NCBI RefSeq assembly: GCF_965139335.1
Contig: NZ_CBCSEL010000008.1
Reading direction: 5' to 3' (one strand)
DNA: 18,551 nt
Source of the DNA: Catellicoccus marimammalium
Lineage (GTDB): Bacteria; Bacillota; Bacilli; Lactobacillales; Catellicoccaceae
How positions within the stretch are numbered: the stretch's first letter is position 1; each line of letters opens with the position of its first letter. The notes under the pieces are model-generated. The model was given only the letters and a program-made list of their open reading frames with translations, was not told the DNA's origin and ran no database searches. Positions 6,948 through 15,256 of the stretch are shown in pieces. The translations under genes were made by a program, and so were the position numbers.

Positions 6948-6953
6948 TATAAT
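6948..6953 (+). promoter_or_regulatory. Promoter -10 of udk
   Basis: Perfect TATAAT 39 bp before the GTG start. The -35 position (about 6925-6930, TAGATT) is poor and lies inside the inverted repeat, which suggests activator dependence or repression at this site. Confidence 0.5.
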
Positions 6954-6991
6954 GTTAACTAGTATATTTCCATCATGAGGAGCGTAAAAAA

Positions 6992-7624
6992 GTGGAGAAA
7001 GAAAGAAAAAAACCTATTATCATTGGTGTTACTGGTGGTTCAGGAAGTGGGAAAACTACCGTTAGCCGCAAAATTTTAGATCATTTTGCTAATCATTCAG
7101 TAATGATGTTAGAACAAGATGCTTACTATAAAGATCAAAGTCATTTAACCTTTGAAGAACGTGTGAAAACAAATTATGATCATCCGTTGGCTTTTGATAC
7201 AGATTTATTAATTGAACATGTAAATCAATTATTAAATTGGGAAACGATTGAAAAACCTGTTTATGATTATGTAGAGCATACTCGTAGTTCAAAAACAATC
7301 GTCCAAGAACCAAAAGAAGTTGTGATTTTAGAAGGAATCATGGTATTAGAAGATGCTCGTTTACGTGATTTAATGGATATTAAAATCTACGTAGATACAG
7401 ATGATGATATTCGTATTATTCGTCGTATCAAACGTGATATGGAAGAACGTGGACGTACTTTAGATTCAGTGATTGAACAATACATTGATAATGTAAAACC
7501 AATGTATCATCAATTTATTGAACCAACAAAACGTTATGCGGATGTCATCATTCCTGAAGGTGGCTCAAACCAAGTAGCGATTGATTTATTAATCACAAAA
7601 ATTGATAGCATTTTAAATCGTTAA
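6992..7624 (+). CDS. udk: Uridine kinase (uridine/cytidine kinase)
   Basis: Udk phosphorylates uridine and cytidine to UMP and CMP in pyrimidine salvage, in the cytosol. The 210-residue protein is of normal length. The Walker A loop GGSGSGKTT is at residues 15-23. The conserved LEQDAYYKDQ, NYDHPLAFDT and the acceptor-site segment PVYDYVEHTR follow. RRIKRDMEERGR is the lid region. The start is GTG 6992, preceded by GAGGAG (6977-6982) with 9 nt spacing; no ATG lies near. It is transcribed alone from its own promoter and closed by a strong terminator 6 nt past the stop. Confidence 0.96.
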   Translation: MEKERKKPIIIGVTGGSGSGKTTVSRKILDHFANHSVMMLEQDAYYKDQSHLTFEERVKTNYDHPLAFDTDLLIEHVNQLLNWETIEKPVYDYVEHTRSSKTIVQEPKEVVILEGIMVLEDARLRDLMDIKIYVDTDDDIRIIRRIKRDMEERGRTLDSVIEQYIDNVKPMYHQFIEPTKRYADVIIPEGGSNQVAIDLLITKIDSILNR

Positions 7625-7629
7625 AGCGT

Positions 7630-7670
7630 AAAAAGACTTTTCTGATTCATAGAAGAGTCTTTTTCCTTTT
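7630..7670 (+). terminator. Intrinsic terminator of udk
   Basis: A 14-bp stem, 7630-7643 with 7651-7664 and one G-T pair, loop GATTCAT (7644-7650), then TTTTT-CC-TTTTT. It fills most of the 66-bp gap before nrdD. Confidence 0.92.
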
Positions 7671-7690
7671 TCAAGATAGAAAAGGAGACA

Positions 7691-9802
7691 ATGAAGATGA
7701 AAATACAGAAAAAAAATCAAACATGGGAACCTTTCCGTAAAGCAAAATTATATCAAAGTTTATGGTTAATGAGTGGAGGAGAAGATCAAGAGGAATATCC
7801 TACTCTTTGTAATGCCATTGAAGAACAAGTGGCTATAGGAAAAATTCACTCCACAAAAGAAATCGAAGATACACTGTTTGCCATGTTAGAGCCGACTCAT
7901 CCCTATTGGATTATTAATGCCAAAGAAAAGAAACATAGTCAAGAAGAAGAAATCAAAAAAGTATTAGATTTAGAACAGGCAACCCAGCGACTAATCAATA
8001 AAGAAGAAGCGATTGTGAATGAAAATGCCAATAAAAATAGCACGATTTTCAATACTTTTCGTGACTTAACGGCAGGAGCTGTGAATAAAAGCTTAGGGCT
8101 TCAGCAATTACCAGATCGAGTAAGAAAATCACATATTCGAGGAAAAATTCATTTTCATGATTTAGACTATTCTCCTTTTACTCCAATGACTAACTGTTGC
8201 TTAATTGATTTTGCTTCTATGTTAAAAGAAGGATTTCAATTAGGGAATGCAAAAGTAAGTAGTCCTAACTCTATTCAAGTCGCTACTGCTCAAATTGCAC
8301 AAATTATTGCGAATGTTTCTTCTTGTCAATATGGAGGATGTTCTGCAGATCGTATTGATGAAGTGTTAGCTCCTTATGCGAAAAAAAATTATGAAAAAAA
8401 TATCGCAGAAGCAAAAGAGTGGCTTTCAGAAGAACAATGGGTAGCTTATGCTGAAAAGAAAACCAAAAAAGAAATCTATGACGCGATGCAAAGTTTAGAA
8501 TATGAAATTAATACGTTGTTTAGTACTAATGGACAAACACCTTTTACTACTTTAGGTTTTGGTCTTGGTACGGATTGGTTTGCTCGAGAAATTCAAAAAG
8601 CAATTTTAACCATCCGAATTGAAGGATTAGGTATAGAAAAAAGAACAGCGATTTTTCCTAAATTAGTATTCACTTTGAAACGTGGTGTGAATTTGGAAAA
8701 AGAAGATCCAAACTATGACATTAAGCAATTAGCTTTAACTTGTGCAACCAAACGAATGTATCCTGATGTTTTAAGCTATGACAAGATTAAAGAGATTACA
8801 GGAAGTTTTAAAACTCCAATGGGTTGTCGTAGCTTTTTACAAGGTTGGATTGATGAAAAAGGAAAAGAAGTCAATGTAGGACGAATGAATCTTGGCGTAG
8901 TAACGATGAATTTACCAAGAATTGCCATTGAAGCACATCAAAATAAGGAAGCTTTCTTTTCTCTTTTAGAAGATCGTCTAGAAGTCGTGGGAGAAGCGTT
9001 ACATTATCGTGTGGAACGTTGTAAAGAAGCAATCCCAGAAAATGCACCGATTCTTTATATGAATGGAGCTTTTGGTCAACGTCTACAAAAAGAAGACATC
9101 GTAGACCAAGTTTTTAAAAATCGAAGAGCTACGGTTTCTATTGGTTACATTGGTCTTTATGAAGTAGCGACACTATTTTATGGTCCAGAGTGGGAAAGTA
9201 ATCCAGAGGCCAAAGAATTCACATTAGAAATTTTACGTAAAATGAAATCTTTTGCTGAAAAAGAAAGTGAACAATGGGGATATCATTATAGTTTATATGG
9301 TACACCAAGTGAAAGTTTAACCGATCGCTTCTGTCGTTTGGATAAGGAAAAATATGGAGAAATCCCTAACATTACAGATAAAGATTACTATACAAATAGT
9401 TTCCATTATGATGTCAGAAAAAATCCAACTCCTTTTGAAAAATTAGACTTTGAAAAGGATTATCCTTACTACTCATCAGGTGGGTTTATTCATTATTGCG
9501 AATATCCTGTGTTACAACATAATCCAAAAGCGTTAGAAGCAGTTTGGGATTATGCATATGACCGCGTGGGTTATTTAGGAACAAATACACCGATTGATCA
9601 TTGCTACAAATGCGATTTTTCTGGAGATTTTGCACCAACAAAAAAAGGATTTATGTGTCCAAATTGTGGCAATACTGATCCCAATACTTGCGATGTAGTT
9701 AAAAGAACTTGTGGATATCTAGGAAATCCACAAGCTAGACCAATGGTACATGGACGACATGAAGAAATTTGTCATCGAGTAAAACATATGAAAGGTGTTT
9801 AA
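7691..9802 (+). CDS. nrdD: Anaerobic (class III) ribonucleoside-triphosphate reductase, large subunit
   Basis: NrdD reduces ribonucleoside triphosphates to dNTPs without oxygen, using a glycyl radical installed by NrdG. An ATP-cone regulatory domain occupies about residues 3-95. The catalytic barrel has HFHDLDY (154-160) and Cys169/Cys170 (TNCCLID), one of which should be the T4 Cys79 equivalent. Cys379 in MGCRSF is the thiyl-radical candidate. The C-terminal zinc site uses Cys638, Cys641, Cys656 and Cys659. The glycyl-radical motif RTCGYLG has Gly675. The 703-residue length is normal. AAAGGAG (7681-7687) precedes ATG 7691 by only 3 nt and ATG 7697 by 9 nt, so translation may start at the second Met. 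nrdG starts 8 nt after the stop. No promoter fits between the udk terminator and the SD. Confidence 0.97.
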   Translation: MKMKIQKKNQTWEPFRKAKLYQSLWLMSGGEDQEEYPTLCNAIEEQVAIGKIHSTKEIEDTLFAMLEPTHPYWIINAKEKKHSQEEEIKKVLDLEQATQRLINKEEAIVNENANKNSTIFNTFRDLTAGAVNKSLGLQQLPDRVRKSHIRGKIHFHDLDYSPFTPMTNCCLIDFASMLKEGFQLGNAKVSSPNSIQVATAQIAQIIANVSSCQYGGCSADRIDEVLAPYAKKNYEKNIAEAKEWLSEEQWVAYAEKKTKKEIYDAMQSLEYEINTLFSTNGQTPFTTLGFGLGTDWFAREIQKAILTIRIEGLGIEKRTAIFPKLVFTLKRGVNLEKEDPNYDIKQLALTCATKRMYPDVLSYDKIKEITGSFKTPMGCRSFLQGWIDEKGKEVNVGRMNLGVVTMNLPRIAIEAHQNKEAFFSLLEDRLEVVGEALHYRVERCKEAIPENAPILYMNGAFGQRLQKEDIVDQVFKNRRATVSIGYIGLYEVATLFYGPEWESNPEAKEFTLEILRKMKSFAEKESEQWGYHYSLYGTPSESLTDRFCRLDKEKYGEIPNITDKDYYTNSFHYDVRKNPTPFEKLDFEKDYPYYSSGGFIHYCEYPVLQHNPKALEAVWDYAYDRVGYLGTNTPIDHCYKCDFSGDFAPTKKGFMCPNCGNTDPNTCDVVKRTCGYLGNPQARPMVHGRHEEICHRVKHMKGV

Positions 9803-9810
9803 GAGCAGAA

Positions 9811-10332
9811 ATGGAAGTAGGAGGGAAAGGCTATATCGCCGATTATAAGCCATTTAATTTCGTTGATGGAGAAGGGGTTCGCTGTAGTTTATATGTCAGT
9901 GGTTGTCATTTACATTGCCAAGGTTGTTTTAATGAAAGAGCTCAATCTTTTACCTATGGTTTTTTGTATTCCAAAGAGCTAGAAGAAACTATCATGCAAG
10001 ACTTAGCACAACCTTATGTTCAAGGGTTAAGTTTATTGGGAGGAGAGCCTTTTTTAAACTTACAAATTTGTCTGCCGTTAGTAAGACGAATGAAAGAAGA
10101 ATTGCCCCAAAAAGATCTTTGGGTCTGGACGGGATATACTTTTGAAAAGTTACAACAACATCCTTTACAAAAAGAATTACTTTCTTATGTAGATGTATTA
10201 ATTGATGGTCCATATATCGAAGCACAAAAAACGTTGAATCAATCTTTTTATGGTAGTAAAAATCAACGAATGATTGATGTGCCTATTTCTTTGCGTACAC
10301 AACGAATTCATCTTTGGTCCGAAGAAAAATAA
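9811..10332 (+). CDS. nrdG: Anaerobic RNR activating enzyme (radical SAM)
   Basis: NrdG is the radical-SAM activase that generates the glycyl radical on Gly675 of NrdD, using S-adenosylmethionine, a 4Fe-4S cluster and an electron from flavodoxin or a similar donor. With the ATG at 9811 it is 173 residues. The cluster motif CX3CX2C is Cys32, Cys36 and Cys39. GYIADYKPFNFVDGEGVR (7-24) and LLGGEPFLN are family hallmarks. The start is uncertain. The frame stays open upstream to a TTG at 9769, but that lies inside nrdD without an SD. ATG 9811 is 8 nt past the nrdD stop and has only a distant AAAGG (9791-9795), suggesting translational coupling. The SD-like AGGAGG at 9819-9824 is inside the gene with no start codon after it. 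No clear terminator follows. Confidence 0.94.
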   Translation: MEVGGKGYIADYKPFNFVDGEGVRCSLYVSGCHLHCQGCFNERAQSFTYGFLYSKELEETIMQDLAQPYVQGLSLLGGEPFLNLQICLPLVRRMKEELPQKDLWVWTGYTFEKLQQHPLQKELLSYVDVLIDGPYIEAQKTLNQSFYGSKNQRMIDVPISLRTQRIHLWSEEK

Positions 10333-10382
10333 AATCATTTTAGAAAAATAGTACTTTTAAAAGAAAAAGGTTTTGTTATTTT

Positions 10383-10432
10383 TTGATTGGCTAAGAAACT
10401 TCTTTTATTATCGTATAAAAGTAGAGTATAAT
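10383..10432 (+). promoter_or_regulatory. Promoter region of ddl-murF-cshA
   Basis: Two overlapping candidates. The first is TTGATT (10383-10388), 17 bp, TATTAT (10406-10411). The second is a perfect TATAAT (10427-10432) with a weak TTTATT (10404-10409) 17 bp upstream. Either would serve the GTG at 10468. Confidence 0.55.
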
Positions 10433-10467
10433 AGAATAGACTGAAAAACAGTAATGGAGGAATTAAT

Positions 10468-11529
10468 GTGAAAATCGTATTTATTTACGGTGGTAAAAGT
10501 GAAGAGCATGACATTTCACTACTATCGTCTTACTCAATGTTACAAGAATTATATTATGAATATTATAGTGTTCAACTCGTATTCATTGCACGTAATGGGC
10601 AATGGGTGAAAGGTCCTTGCTTGAATGCTGCTCCTGAATCTCAAGAACAATTAGATTTATCTTATGATGGAGCGGAAAATGATCATGGATATGAAGGGAC
10701 AGTCATTCGTCCATTTGATATTTATGAGGAAGATGCCGTGATTTTCCCTCTATTACATGGACCAAATGGGGAAGATGGCACAATGCAAGGTGGCTTTGAA
10801 ATTTTAGATATGCCTTATGTCGGCTGTGGTGTACTTGCTAGCGCCTGTGGAATGGATAAGATTATGACAAAATACATCTTACAACAAACAGGAATTCCAC
10901 AATTGCCATTTGTTCCAATTTCTAAATTGGATTGGAAAGAAAATCCAAATCAAGTTTGTGATCGTTGTGAAGGAAGTTTGGTTTATCCAATGTTTATCAA
11001 ACCAGCCAATATGGGTTCAAGTGTAGGAATTAGTAAAGCAATGACTCGTGAGGAATTGGTAGCTGGAATTACTGATGCTTTCCGCTATGACCGTCGTGTA
11101 GTAGTAGAACAAGGAATTGAAGCTCGTGAAATTGAAGTGGCGGTATTAGGAAACGAAGAAATTCGTACGACATTACCAGGAGAAATTGTTAAAACTGTAG
11201 ATTTCTATGACTTTGATGCCAAATACATTAACAATGATGTGAAATTACAAATTCCAGCTGAAGTGTCAGAAGAAGTCGCAGAAGAAGCACGTAAATATGC
11301 GAAAAAAGCTTATGCTACTTTAGATGCCAGTGGATTATGCCGTTGTGATTTCTTCTTAACGAAAGAAAATAAACTTTTCTTAAATGAAGTTAACACTATG
11401 CCTGGATTTACTCCATTTAGTATGTATCCATTATTATGGAAGAATATGGGCTTATCTTATGGAGATTTAATCGAAGAATTAATTCAATTAGCTAAAAATC
11501 GCTATGCAGAAAAGAAAGCATTGATTTAA
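10468..11529 (+). CDS. ddl: D-alanine--D-alanine ligase
   Basis: Ddl joins two D-alanines with ATP to make the terminal dipeptide of the peptidoglycan stem, in the cytosol. The 353-residue protein has the N-terminal GGKSEEHDIS (8-17, catalytic Glu13), HGPNGEDG (97-104), the ATP-grasp domain with GSSVGIS (183-189), and the C-terminal LNEVNTMPGFT (305-315). In the omega-loop, AKYINN, Tyr253 is present at the position where D-Ala:D-Lac ligases have Phe, so the product should be D-Ala-D-Ala. The start is GTG 10468, with TGGAGG (10455-10460) 7 nt away; the overlapping ATG at 10466 runs straight into TGA. murF follows after 20 bp, as one operon of consecutive cell-wall steps. The ddl-murF-cshA order is also known in Bacillus subtilis. 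Confidence 0.97.
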   Translation: MKIVFIYGGKSEEHDISLLSSYSMLQELYYEYYSVQLVFIARNGQWVKGPCLNAAPESQEQLDLSYDGAENDHGYEGTVIRPFDIYEEDAVIFPLLHGPNGEDGTMQGGFEILDMPYVGCGVLASACGMDKIMTKYILQQTGIPQLPFVPISKLDWKENPNQVCDRCEGSLVYPMFIKPANMGSSVGISKAMTREELVAGITDAFRYDRRVVVEQGIEAREIEVAVLGNEEIRTTLPGEIVKTVDFYDFDAKYINNDVKLQIPAEVSEEVAEEARKYAKKAYATLDASGLCRCDFFLTKENKLFLNEVNTMPGFTPFSMYPLLWKNMGLSYGDLIEELIQLAKNRYAEKKALI

Positions 11530-11549
11530 AAGAGAGGTAGGAGAACCAT

Positions 11550-12920
11550 ATGGAATTATCATTTTGGGAGATTGCTAAAGTTGTCTCAGCGAGTAATGAT
11601 TATCAACAATGGGAGGACTTTGCTCTTTCTGGAATTGAATTTGATTCACGTAAAATTGAAGTAGGAAATTTATTTGTTCCCCTACCTGGAGTACGCGATG
11701 GACATCAATTTGCCAAAAGTGCTAAAGAAAAAGGGGCAGCGGCTACGTTTTGGGCGAAAACACAAAAAGAACGTCCAGATTTTCCATATTTAGAAGTAGA
11801 AGATCCAACTGTAGCTTTCCAACAATTAGCTGCTTATTATCGTCAAAAATTAAATCCAATGGTTGTTGCGATTACAGGTAGTAACGGAAAAACAACAACA
11901 AAAGATATGTGCGCTGCTGTTTTAGAACAAAAGTATAAAACATTCAAAACACAAGGAAATTATAATAATGAATATGGCTTACCTTACACTATTTTGCATA
12001 TGCCAACCGATACAGAAGCATTAGTATTAGAAATGGGAATGGATGGTGCGGACCAAATTTCTCTATTAACAAAAATTGCTCAGCCAGATTTTGCAGCTAT
12101 CACAATGATTGGTGAATCTCATATTGAAAATCTTGGTTCAAGAGAAGGAATTGCCAAAGCAAAATGGGAAATTGTCCAAGGATTAAAAGAGGATGGAACG
12201 ATTGTGTTACCTTTTGATGAACCTTTATTACGTTCATTAGCTCAAAATATTTCTCAATCGGTATTATATTTTGGGCTAACCAAAGAAGCAGATATTTGGG
12301 GAGAAGTGGTAGCCGTTTCACAAAAAGAAACAACCTTCCTTTCTAATTTAGGTTCCACAGAAATTACCCTACCTATTATTGGGGATTATAATGTAAAAAA
12401 TGCTTTGATTGCTTTAGCTATCGGCCAATTATGTGAAGTTCCTTTCTCTTTTATGGTTCAAGGGTTGGAACATTTTAAAGCTACTAAAAATCGTGCAGAA
12501 TGGTTAGAAGGGAAAAATGGCTTAGAAATCTTAAGTGATGTTTATAATGCGAATCCAACAGCTATGAAAGTTATTATTGATAATTTTAGTCAGCTAGAAA
12601 CACCAAAAAGAAAAGTACTCGTTTTAGGAGATATGTTAGAACTTGGCGAAGATGCACGTTTATTACATGCAAGTGTAGGAGAACATATTTTCCCAGAACA
12701 AATTGATGCTGTGTATTTATATGGTGATTTAATACAAGATTTACAAACAGCCTTAGAGAAAAAGGCAAGCTCTTGGGTACATTATTATCCATTAGATCAG
12801 AAAGAAAAATTAGTCACAGATTTACAAAAATATTGTGATTCACAAACCATGATGCTATTAAAAGCAAGTAATGGTACAAATTTATTATCTGTCGTAGAAA
12901 AATTACAAGATGAAAGATAA
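11550..12920 (+). CDS. murF: UDP-MurNAc-tripeptide--D-alanyl-D-alanine ligase
   Basis: MurF adds the D-Ala-D-Ala made by Ddl to UDP-MurNAc-tripeptide, the last cytosolic step of the pentapeptide precursor. The 456-residue protein is of normal length. The N-terminal substrate-binding domain contains the FDSRKIEVGNLFVPL segment (31-45). The Mur-ligase P-loop TGSNGKTTTKD is at 109-119. The central domain has the NYNNEYGLP motif, and the C-terminal domain begins around KATKNRAEW and SDVYNANP. ATG 11550 has a good SD (GGTAGGAGAA, from 11536). It lies 20 bp behind ddl and 15 bp ahead of cshA with no terminator at either side. Confidence 0.97.
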   Translation: MELSFWEIAKVVSASNDYQQWEDFALSGIEFDSRKIEVGNLFVPLPGVRDGHQFAKSAKEKGAAATFWAKTQKERPDFPYLEVEDPTVAFQQLAAYYRQKLNPMVVAITGSNGKTTTKDMCAAVLEQKYKTFKTQGNYNNEYGLPYTILHMPTDTEALVLEMGMDGADQISLLTKIAQPDFAAITMIGESHIENLGSREGIAKAKWEIVQGLKEDGTIVLPFDEPLLRSLAQNISQSVLYFGLTKEADIWGEVVAVSQKETTFLSNLGSTEITLPIIGDYNVKNALIALAIGQLCEVPFSFMVQGLEHFKATKNRAEWLEGKNGLEILSDVYNANPTAMKVIIDNFSQLETPKRKVLVLGDMLELGEDARLLHASVGEHIFPEQIDAVYLYGDLIQDLQTALEKKASSWVHYYPLDQKEKLVTDLQKYCDSQTMMLLKASNGTNLLSVVEKLQDER

Positions 12921-12935
12921 GGAAGAAGGAATACA

Positions 12936-14420
12936 TTGAAATTTAAAGATTTAGGATTAGCAGAAGATATTTTAAAATCAGTAGAAAGTGTCGGTTTTGA
13001 AGAAGCAACACCAATTCAAGAACAAACCATTCCGCTTGTCTTGGCAGGAAAAGATGTCATTGGACAAGCACAGACAGGAACTGGGAAAACAGCTGCTTTT
13101 GGGTTACCAACGATTCAAAATATTGATGCCAAAAAAGAAGAAACGCAAGCATTAGTTATTGCGCCAACTCGTGAATTAGCGATTCAAACACAAGAAGAAT
13201 TATATCGTTTAAGTAAAGAACGTCGCTTGAAAGTTCAGGCTGTTTACGGAGGAGCAGATATCAATCGTCAAATCCGTATTTTGAAAAAAAATCCACAAAT
13301 TGTTGTAGGAACTCCAGGTCGCCTATTAGATCATATTCAACGTGGAACGCTAAAATTAAATCATGTTAAAGTTTTAGTTTTAGATGAAGCCGATGAAATG
13401 TTAAACATGGGATTTTTAGATGATATTGAAAGCATTATTAAAAGCGTTCCAAATGATCGTCAAACGTTACTTTTCTCTGCTACAATGCCAGAAGATATTA
13501 AACGAATTGGCGTTCAGTTTATGAAAAATCCAGAACACGTACAAATTAAAGCCAAAGAAATGACAGCAAGCTTGATTGATCAATACTTTATGCGTGTTAA
13601 AGAATTTGAAAAATTTGATATTTTAACTCGTTTATTAGATGTCCATACTCCAGAATTATCCATTATTTTTGGTCGTACAAAACGTCGTGTAGATGAATTA
13701 AGTCGTGCTTTAGAAAGTCGTGGTTATAAAGCAGAAGGAATTCATGGAGATTTATCACAACAAAAACGAATGGATGTTTTAAAAGCCTTTAAAAAAGGTG
13801 AACTAGACATTTTAGTAGCAACTGATGTGGCTGCACGTGGGTTAGATATTTCAGGAGTTACTCATGTTTACAACTTCGATATTCCACAAGATCCAGAAAG
13901 TTATGTTCACCGTATTGGTCGTACTGGACGTGCTGGAAAAGATGGAATGAGTGTTACTTTTGTCACTCCTAATGAAATGAGTTATTTACAAACGATTGAA
14001 AAATTAACGAAAAAACGCATGACTCCATTGAAGCCACCAACAAAAAAAGAAGCTTTTGCTGGACAAATGCAAAGTGCGATGGAAGAAATTGCACAAAAAT
14101 TAGAAAATACGGATTTAGATCGTTATGTCAAACAAGCAGATCAATTATTGGAACAATATTCAGCGATTGATTTAACCGCTTTATTATTAAAAGTTGTTGC
14201 CAAAGAAGATATCAATGACATTCCGGTAAAAATCACACCAGAACGTCCTTTACCTGCTGGTAAAAAGCAACGTTCTCGTCGTCATGATCGTTATAAAGAT
14301 CGTCGTCGTCACGATTACAAAGATCATCGTAAGACAAAAGAACGTAATGGAAAACCAAAAGGGAAAGGGAAAGCAAAAAATAAAAATAAAGAACGTAATT
14401 TTACCATTCGTCAAAAATAA
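12936..14420 (+). CDS. cshA: DEAD-box ATP-dependent RNA helicase CshA
   Basis: CshA unwinds RNA for mRNA decay and ribosome assembly, notably in the cold, and associates with the degradosome in Firmicutes. The 494-residue protein has the Q motif (GFEEATPIQEQ, 20-30), Walker A AQTGTGKT (45-52), PTREL (77-81), DEAD (150-153), SAT (181-183) and HRIGRTGR (325-332). A long Lys/Arg-rich, low-complexity tail follows (about 440-494), typical of RNA-binding extensions. The start is TTG 12936. AAGGA (12926-12930) lies 5 nt upstream and the protein then begins MKFKDLGL, as family members do. The upstream ATG at 12910 is out of use because it runs into a stop. It is the last gene of the ddl-murF-cshA transcript. 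Confidence 0.96.
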   Translation: MKFKDLGLAEDILKSVESVGFEEATPIQEQTIPLVLAGKDVIGQAQTGTGKTAAFGLPTIQNIDAKKEETQALVIAPTRELAIQTQEELYRLSKERRLKVQAVYGGADINRQIRILKKNPQIVVGTPGRLLDHIQRGTLKLNHVKVLVLDEADEMLNMGFLDDIESIIKSVPNDRQTLLFSATMPEDIKRIGVQFMKNPEHVQIKAKEMTASLIDQYFMRVKEFEKFDILTRLLDVHTPELSIIFGRTKRRVDELSRALESRGYKAEGIHGDLSQQKRMDVLKAFKKGELDILVATDVAARGLDISGVTHVYNFDIPQDPESYVHRIGRTGRAGKDGMSVTFVTPNEMSYLQTIEKLTKKRMTPLKPPTKKEAFAGQMQSAMEEIAQKLENTDLDRYVKQADQLLEQYSAIDLTALLLKVVAKEDINDIPVKITPERPLPAGKKQRSRRHDRYKDRRRHDYKDHRKTKERNGKPKGKGKAKNKNKERNFTIRQK

Positions 14421-14421
14421 G

Positions 14422-14449
14422 AAAAGCCATCTTCAAGATGGCTTTTTTG
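14422..14449 (+). terminator. Intrinsic terminator of ddl-murF-cshA
   Basis: AAAAGCCATCT (14422-14432) pairs with AGATGGCTTTT (14436-14446) around a 3-nt loop, and the T-run continues to 14448. It begins 2 nt after the cshA stop. Confidence 0.92.
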
Positions 14450-14476
14450 TTTTCTAATTATGAGATTTGGTATAAT
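14447..14476 (+). promoter_or_regulatory. Promoter of the yhfI-like gene and lplJ
   Basis: TATAAT (14471-14476) with TG one base before it (TGGTATAAT) makes an extended -10. TTGTTT (14447-14452), 18 bp upstream, overlaps the T-run of the cshA terminator. Confidence 0.7.
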
Positions 14477-14505
14477 GAAATTATTAATAGAAAGGGGGAA
14501 CTAGC

Positions 14506-15243
14506 ATGAAATTAACTGTTCTTGGCTCAAGTGGAGCTTATCCAAGTCAAACCAATGGAACGACTTCTTTTTTACTTCAAAGTGAGGATTTCTCTTTATT
14601 AATCGATGCAGGAAGCGGCTCTTTTGTACAATTAGAAAAGAAATTAGATCCATTAAAATTAGATGCCGTTCTTTTATCTCACTATCATGGAGATCATATT
14701 GCTGATTTACAAGTATTACAATATTATCGTCAATTAAATCGAGGAGTAGAAACTCCTATTTTACCTATTTATGGAAATGATGAAGATGAATGTCATTTTA
14801 AATTACTAACAATTCCTGAAGTTTCTCAAGGCTATGCTTATCAAGAGGGAGAAAATATAAAAATTGGTCCATTTTCTATTTCCTTTATGAAAACTATTCA
14901 CCCAGTTCCTTGTTTTGCTTTTCGTATTGAAGAAGTGAAAACAGGAAAAATCTTTGTCTTTACAGGAGACAGTGGCTATATGGAAAGATGGCCAGAATTT
15001 GCCAAAGATGCAGATTTATTTTTAGCAGATACTTTCTTTTATACAGGAAATGAAAAGAATGCCTTTCACTTTACTGCTAAAGAGACAGGGGAAATTGCTA
15101 AAGCTGCAAAAGTAAAACATGTGGTTGCTACTCACCTTAAAGAAGGTATGGATGAAAAACGTTTAGTAACAGAAATTGAAAATGCCAGTGACTTCCAAAT
15201 GGTAGTAGATGTTGCTCATCCAAATGATAGTTACGAAATTTAA
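14506..15243 (+). CDS. yhfI: Metallo-beta-lactamase-fold hydrolase, YhfI-like
   Basis: A 245-residue metal-dependent hydrolase of the RNase Z-like branch of the metallo-beta-lactamase fold, cytosolic, without signal peptide. The metal-binding motif HYHGDH gives His59, His61, Asp63 and His64. Further ligands are His132 (TIHPVPC), Asp155 (FTGDSGY) and His210 (VVATHL). The N-terminus MKLTVLGSSGAYP is typical of this group. The substrate is unknown; the exosite arm of true RNase Z is not obvious. ATG 14506 has an AAGGGGG SD. The lplJ SD overlaps its stop codon, so the two genes are tightly linked. In Bacillus subtilis yhfI also neighbours lplJ (yhfJ), which supports the orthologue call and hints at a shared context, not a proven role. 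Confidence 0.87.
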   Translation: MKLTVLGSSGAYPSQTNGTTSFLLQSEDFSLLIDAGSGSFVQLEKKLDPLKLDAVLLSHYHGDHIADLQVLQYYRQLNRGVETPILPIYGNDEDECHFKLLTIPEVSQGYAYQEGENIKIGPFSISFMKTIHPVPCFAFRIEEVKTGKIFVFTGDSGYMERWPEFAKDADLFLADTFFYTGNEKNAFHFTAKETGEIAKAAKVKHVVATHLKEGMDEKRLVTEIENASDFQMVVDVAHPNDSYEI

Positions 15244-15249
15244 GGAGGA
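15242..15249 (+). promoter_or_regulatory. Ribosome binding site deciding the lplJ start
   Basis: AAGGAGGA lies 7 nt before ATG 15257 and overlaps the stop codon of the preceding gene (15241-15243). It rules out the in-frame upstream ATG at 15209, which has no SD. Confidence 0.85.
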
Positions 15250-15256
15250 TTCAATA

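Noticed and set aside
7581..7598. Rex- or FNR-like dyad (TGATT-TATT-AATCA, then TCACAA) before nrdD
   Set aside because: It matches only about 12 of 18 Rex positions and has the wrong spacer for FNR. It lies within udk codons, so chance is the simpler explanation.
9769..9810. TTG 9769 as start of nrdG
   Set aside because: It lies inside nrdD without an SD, and the extra 14 residues do not resemble NrdG N-termini. ATG 9811 just after the nrdD stop is more likely, though its SD is poor.
10333..10380. Terminator of nrdDG in the gap before ddl
   Set aside because: Only short AT palindromes (such as CTTTTAAAAG, without a loop) are present; no stem of useful stability is followed by a T-run.
15209..15256. 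Upstream ATG in frame with lplJ, adding 16 residues
   Set aside because: It has no SD and lies inside the preceding gene, whereas ATG 15257 has AAGGAGGA 7 nt upstream and gives the usual family N-terminus.
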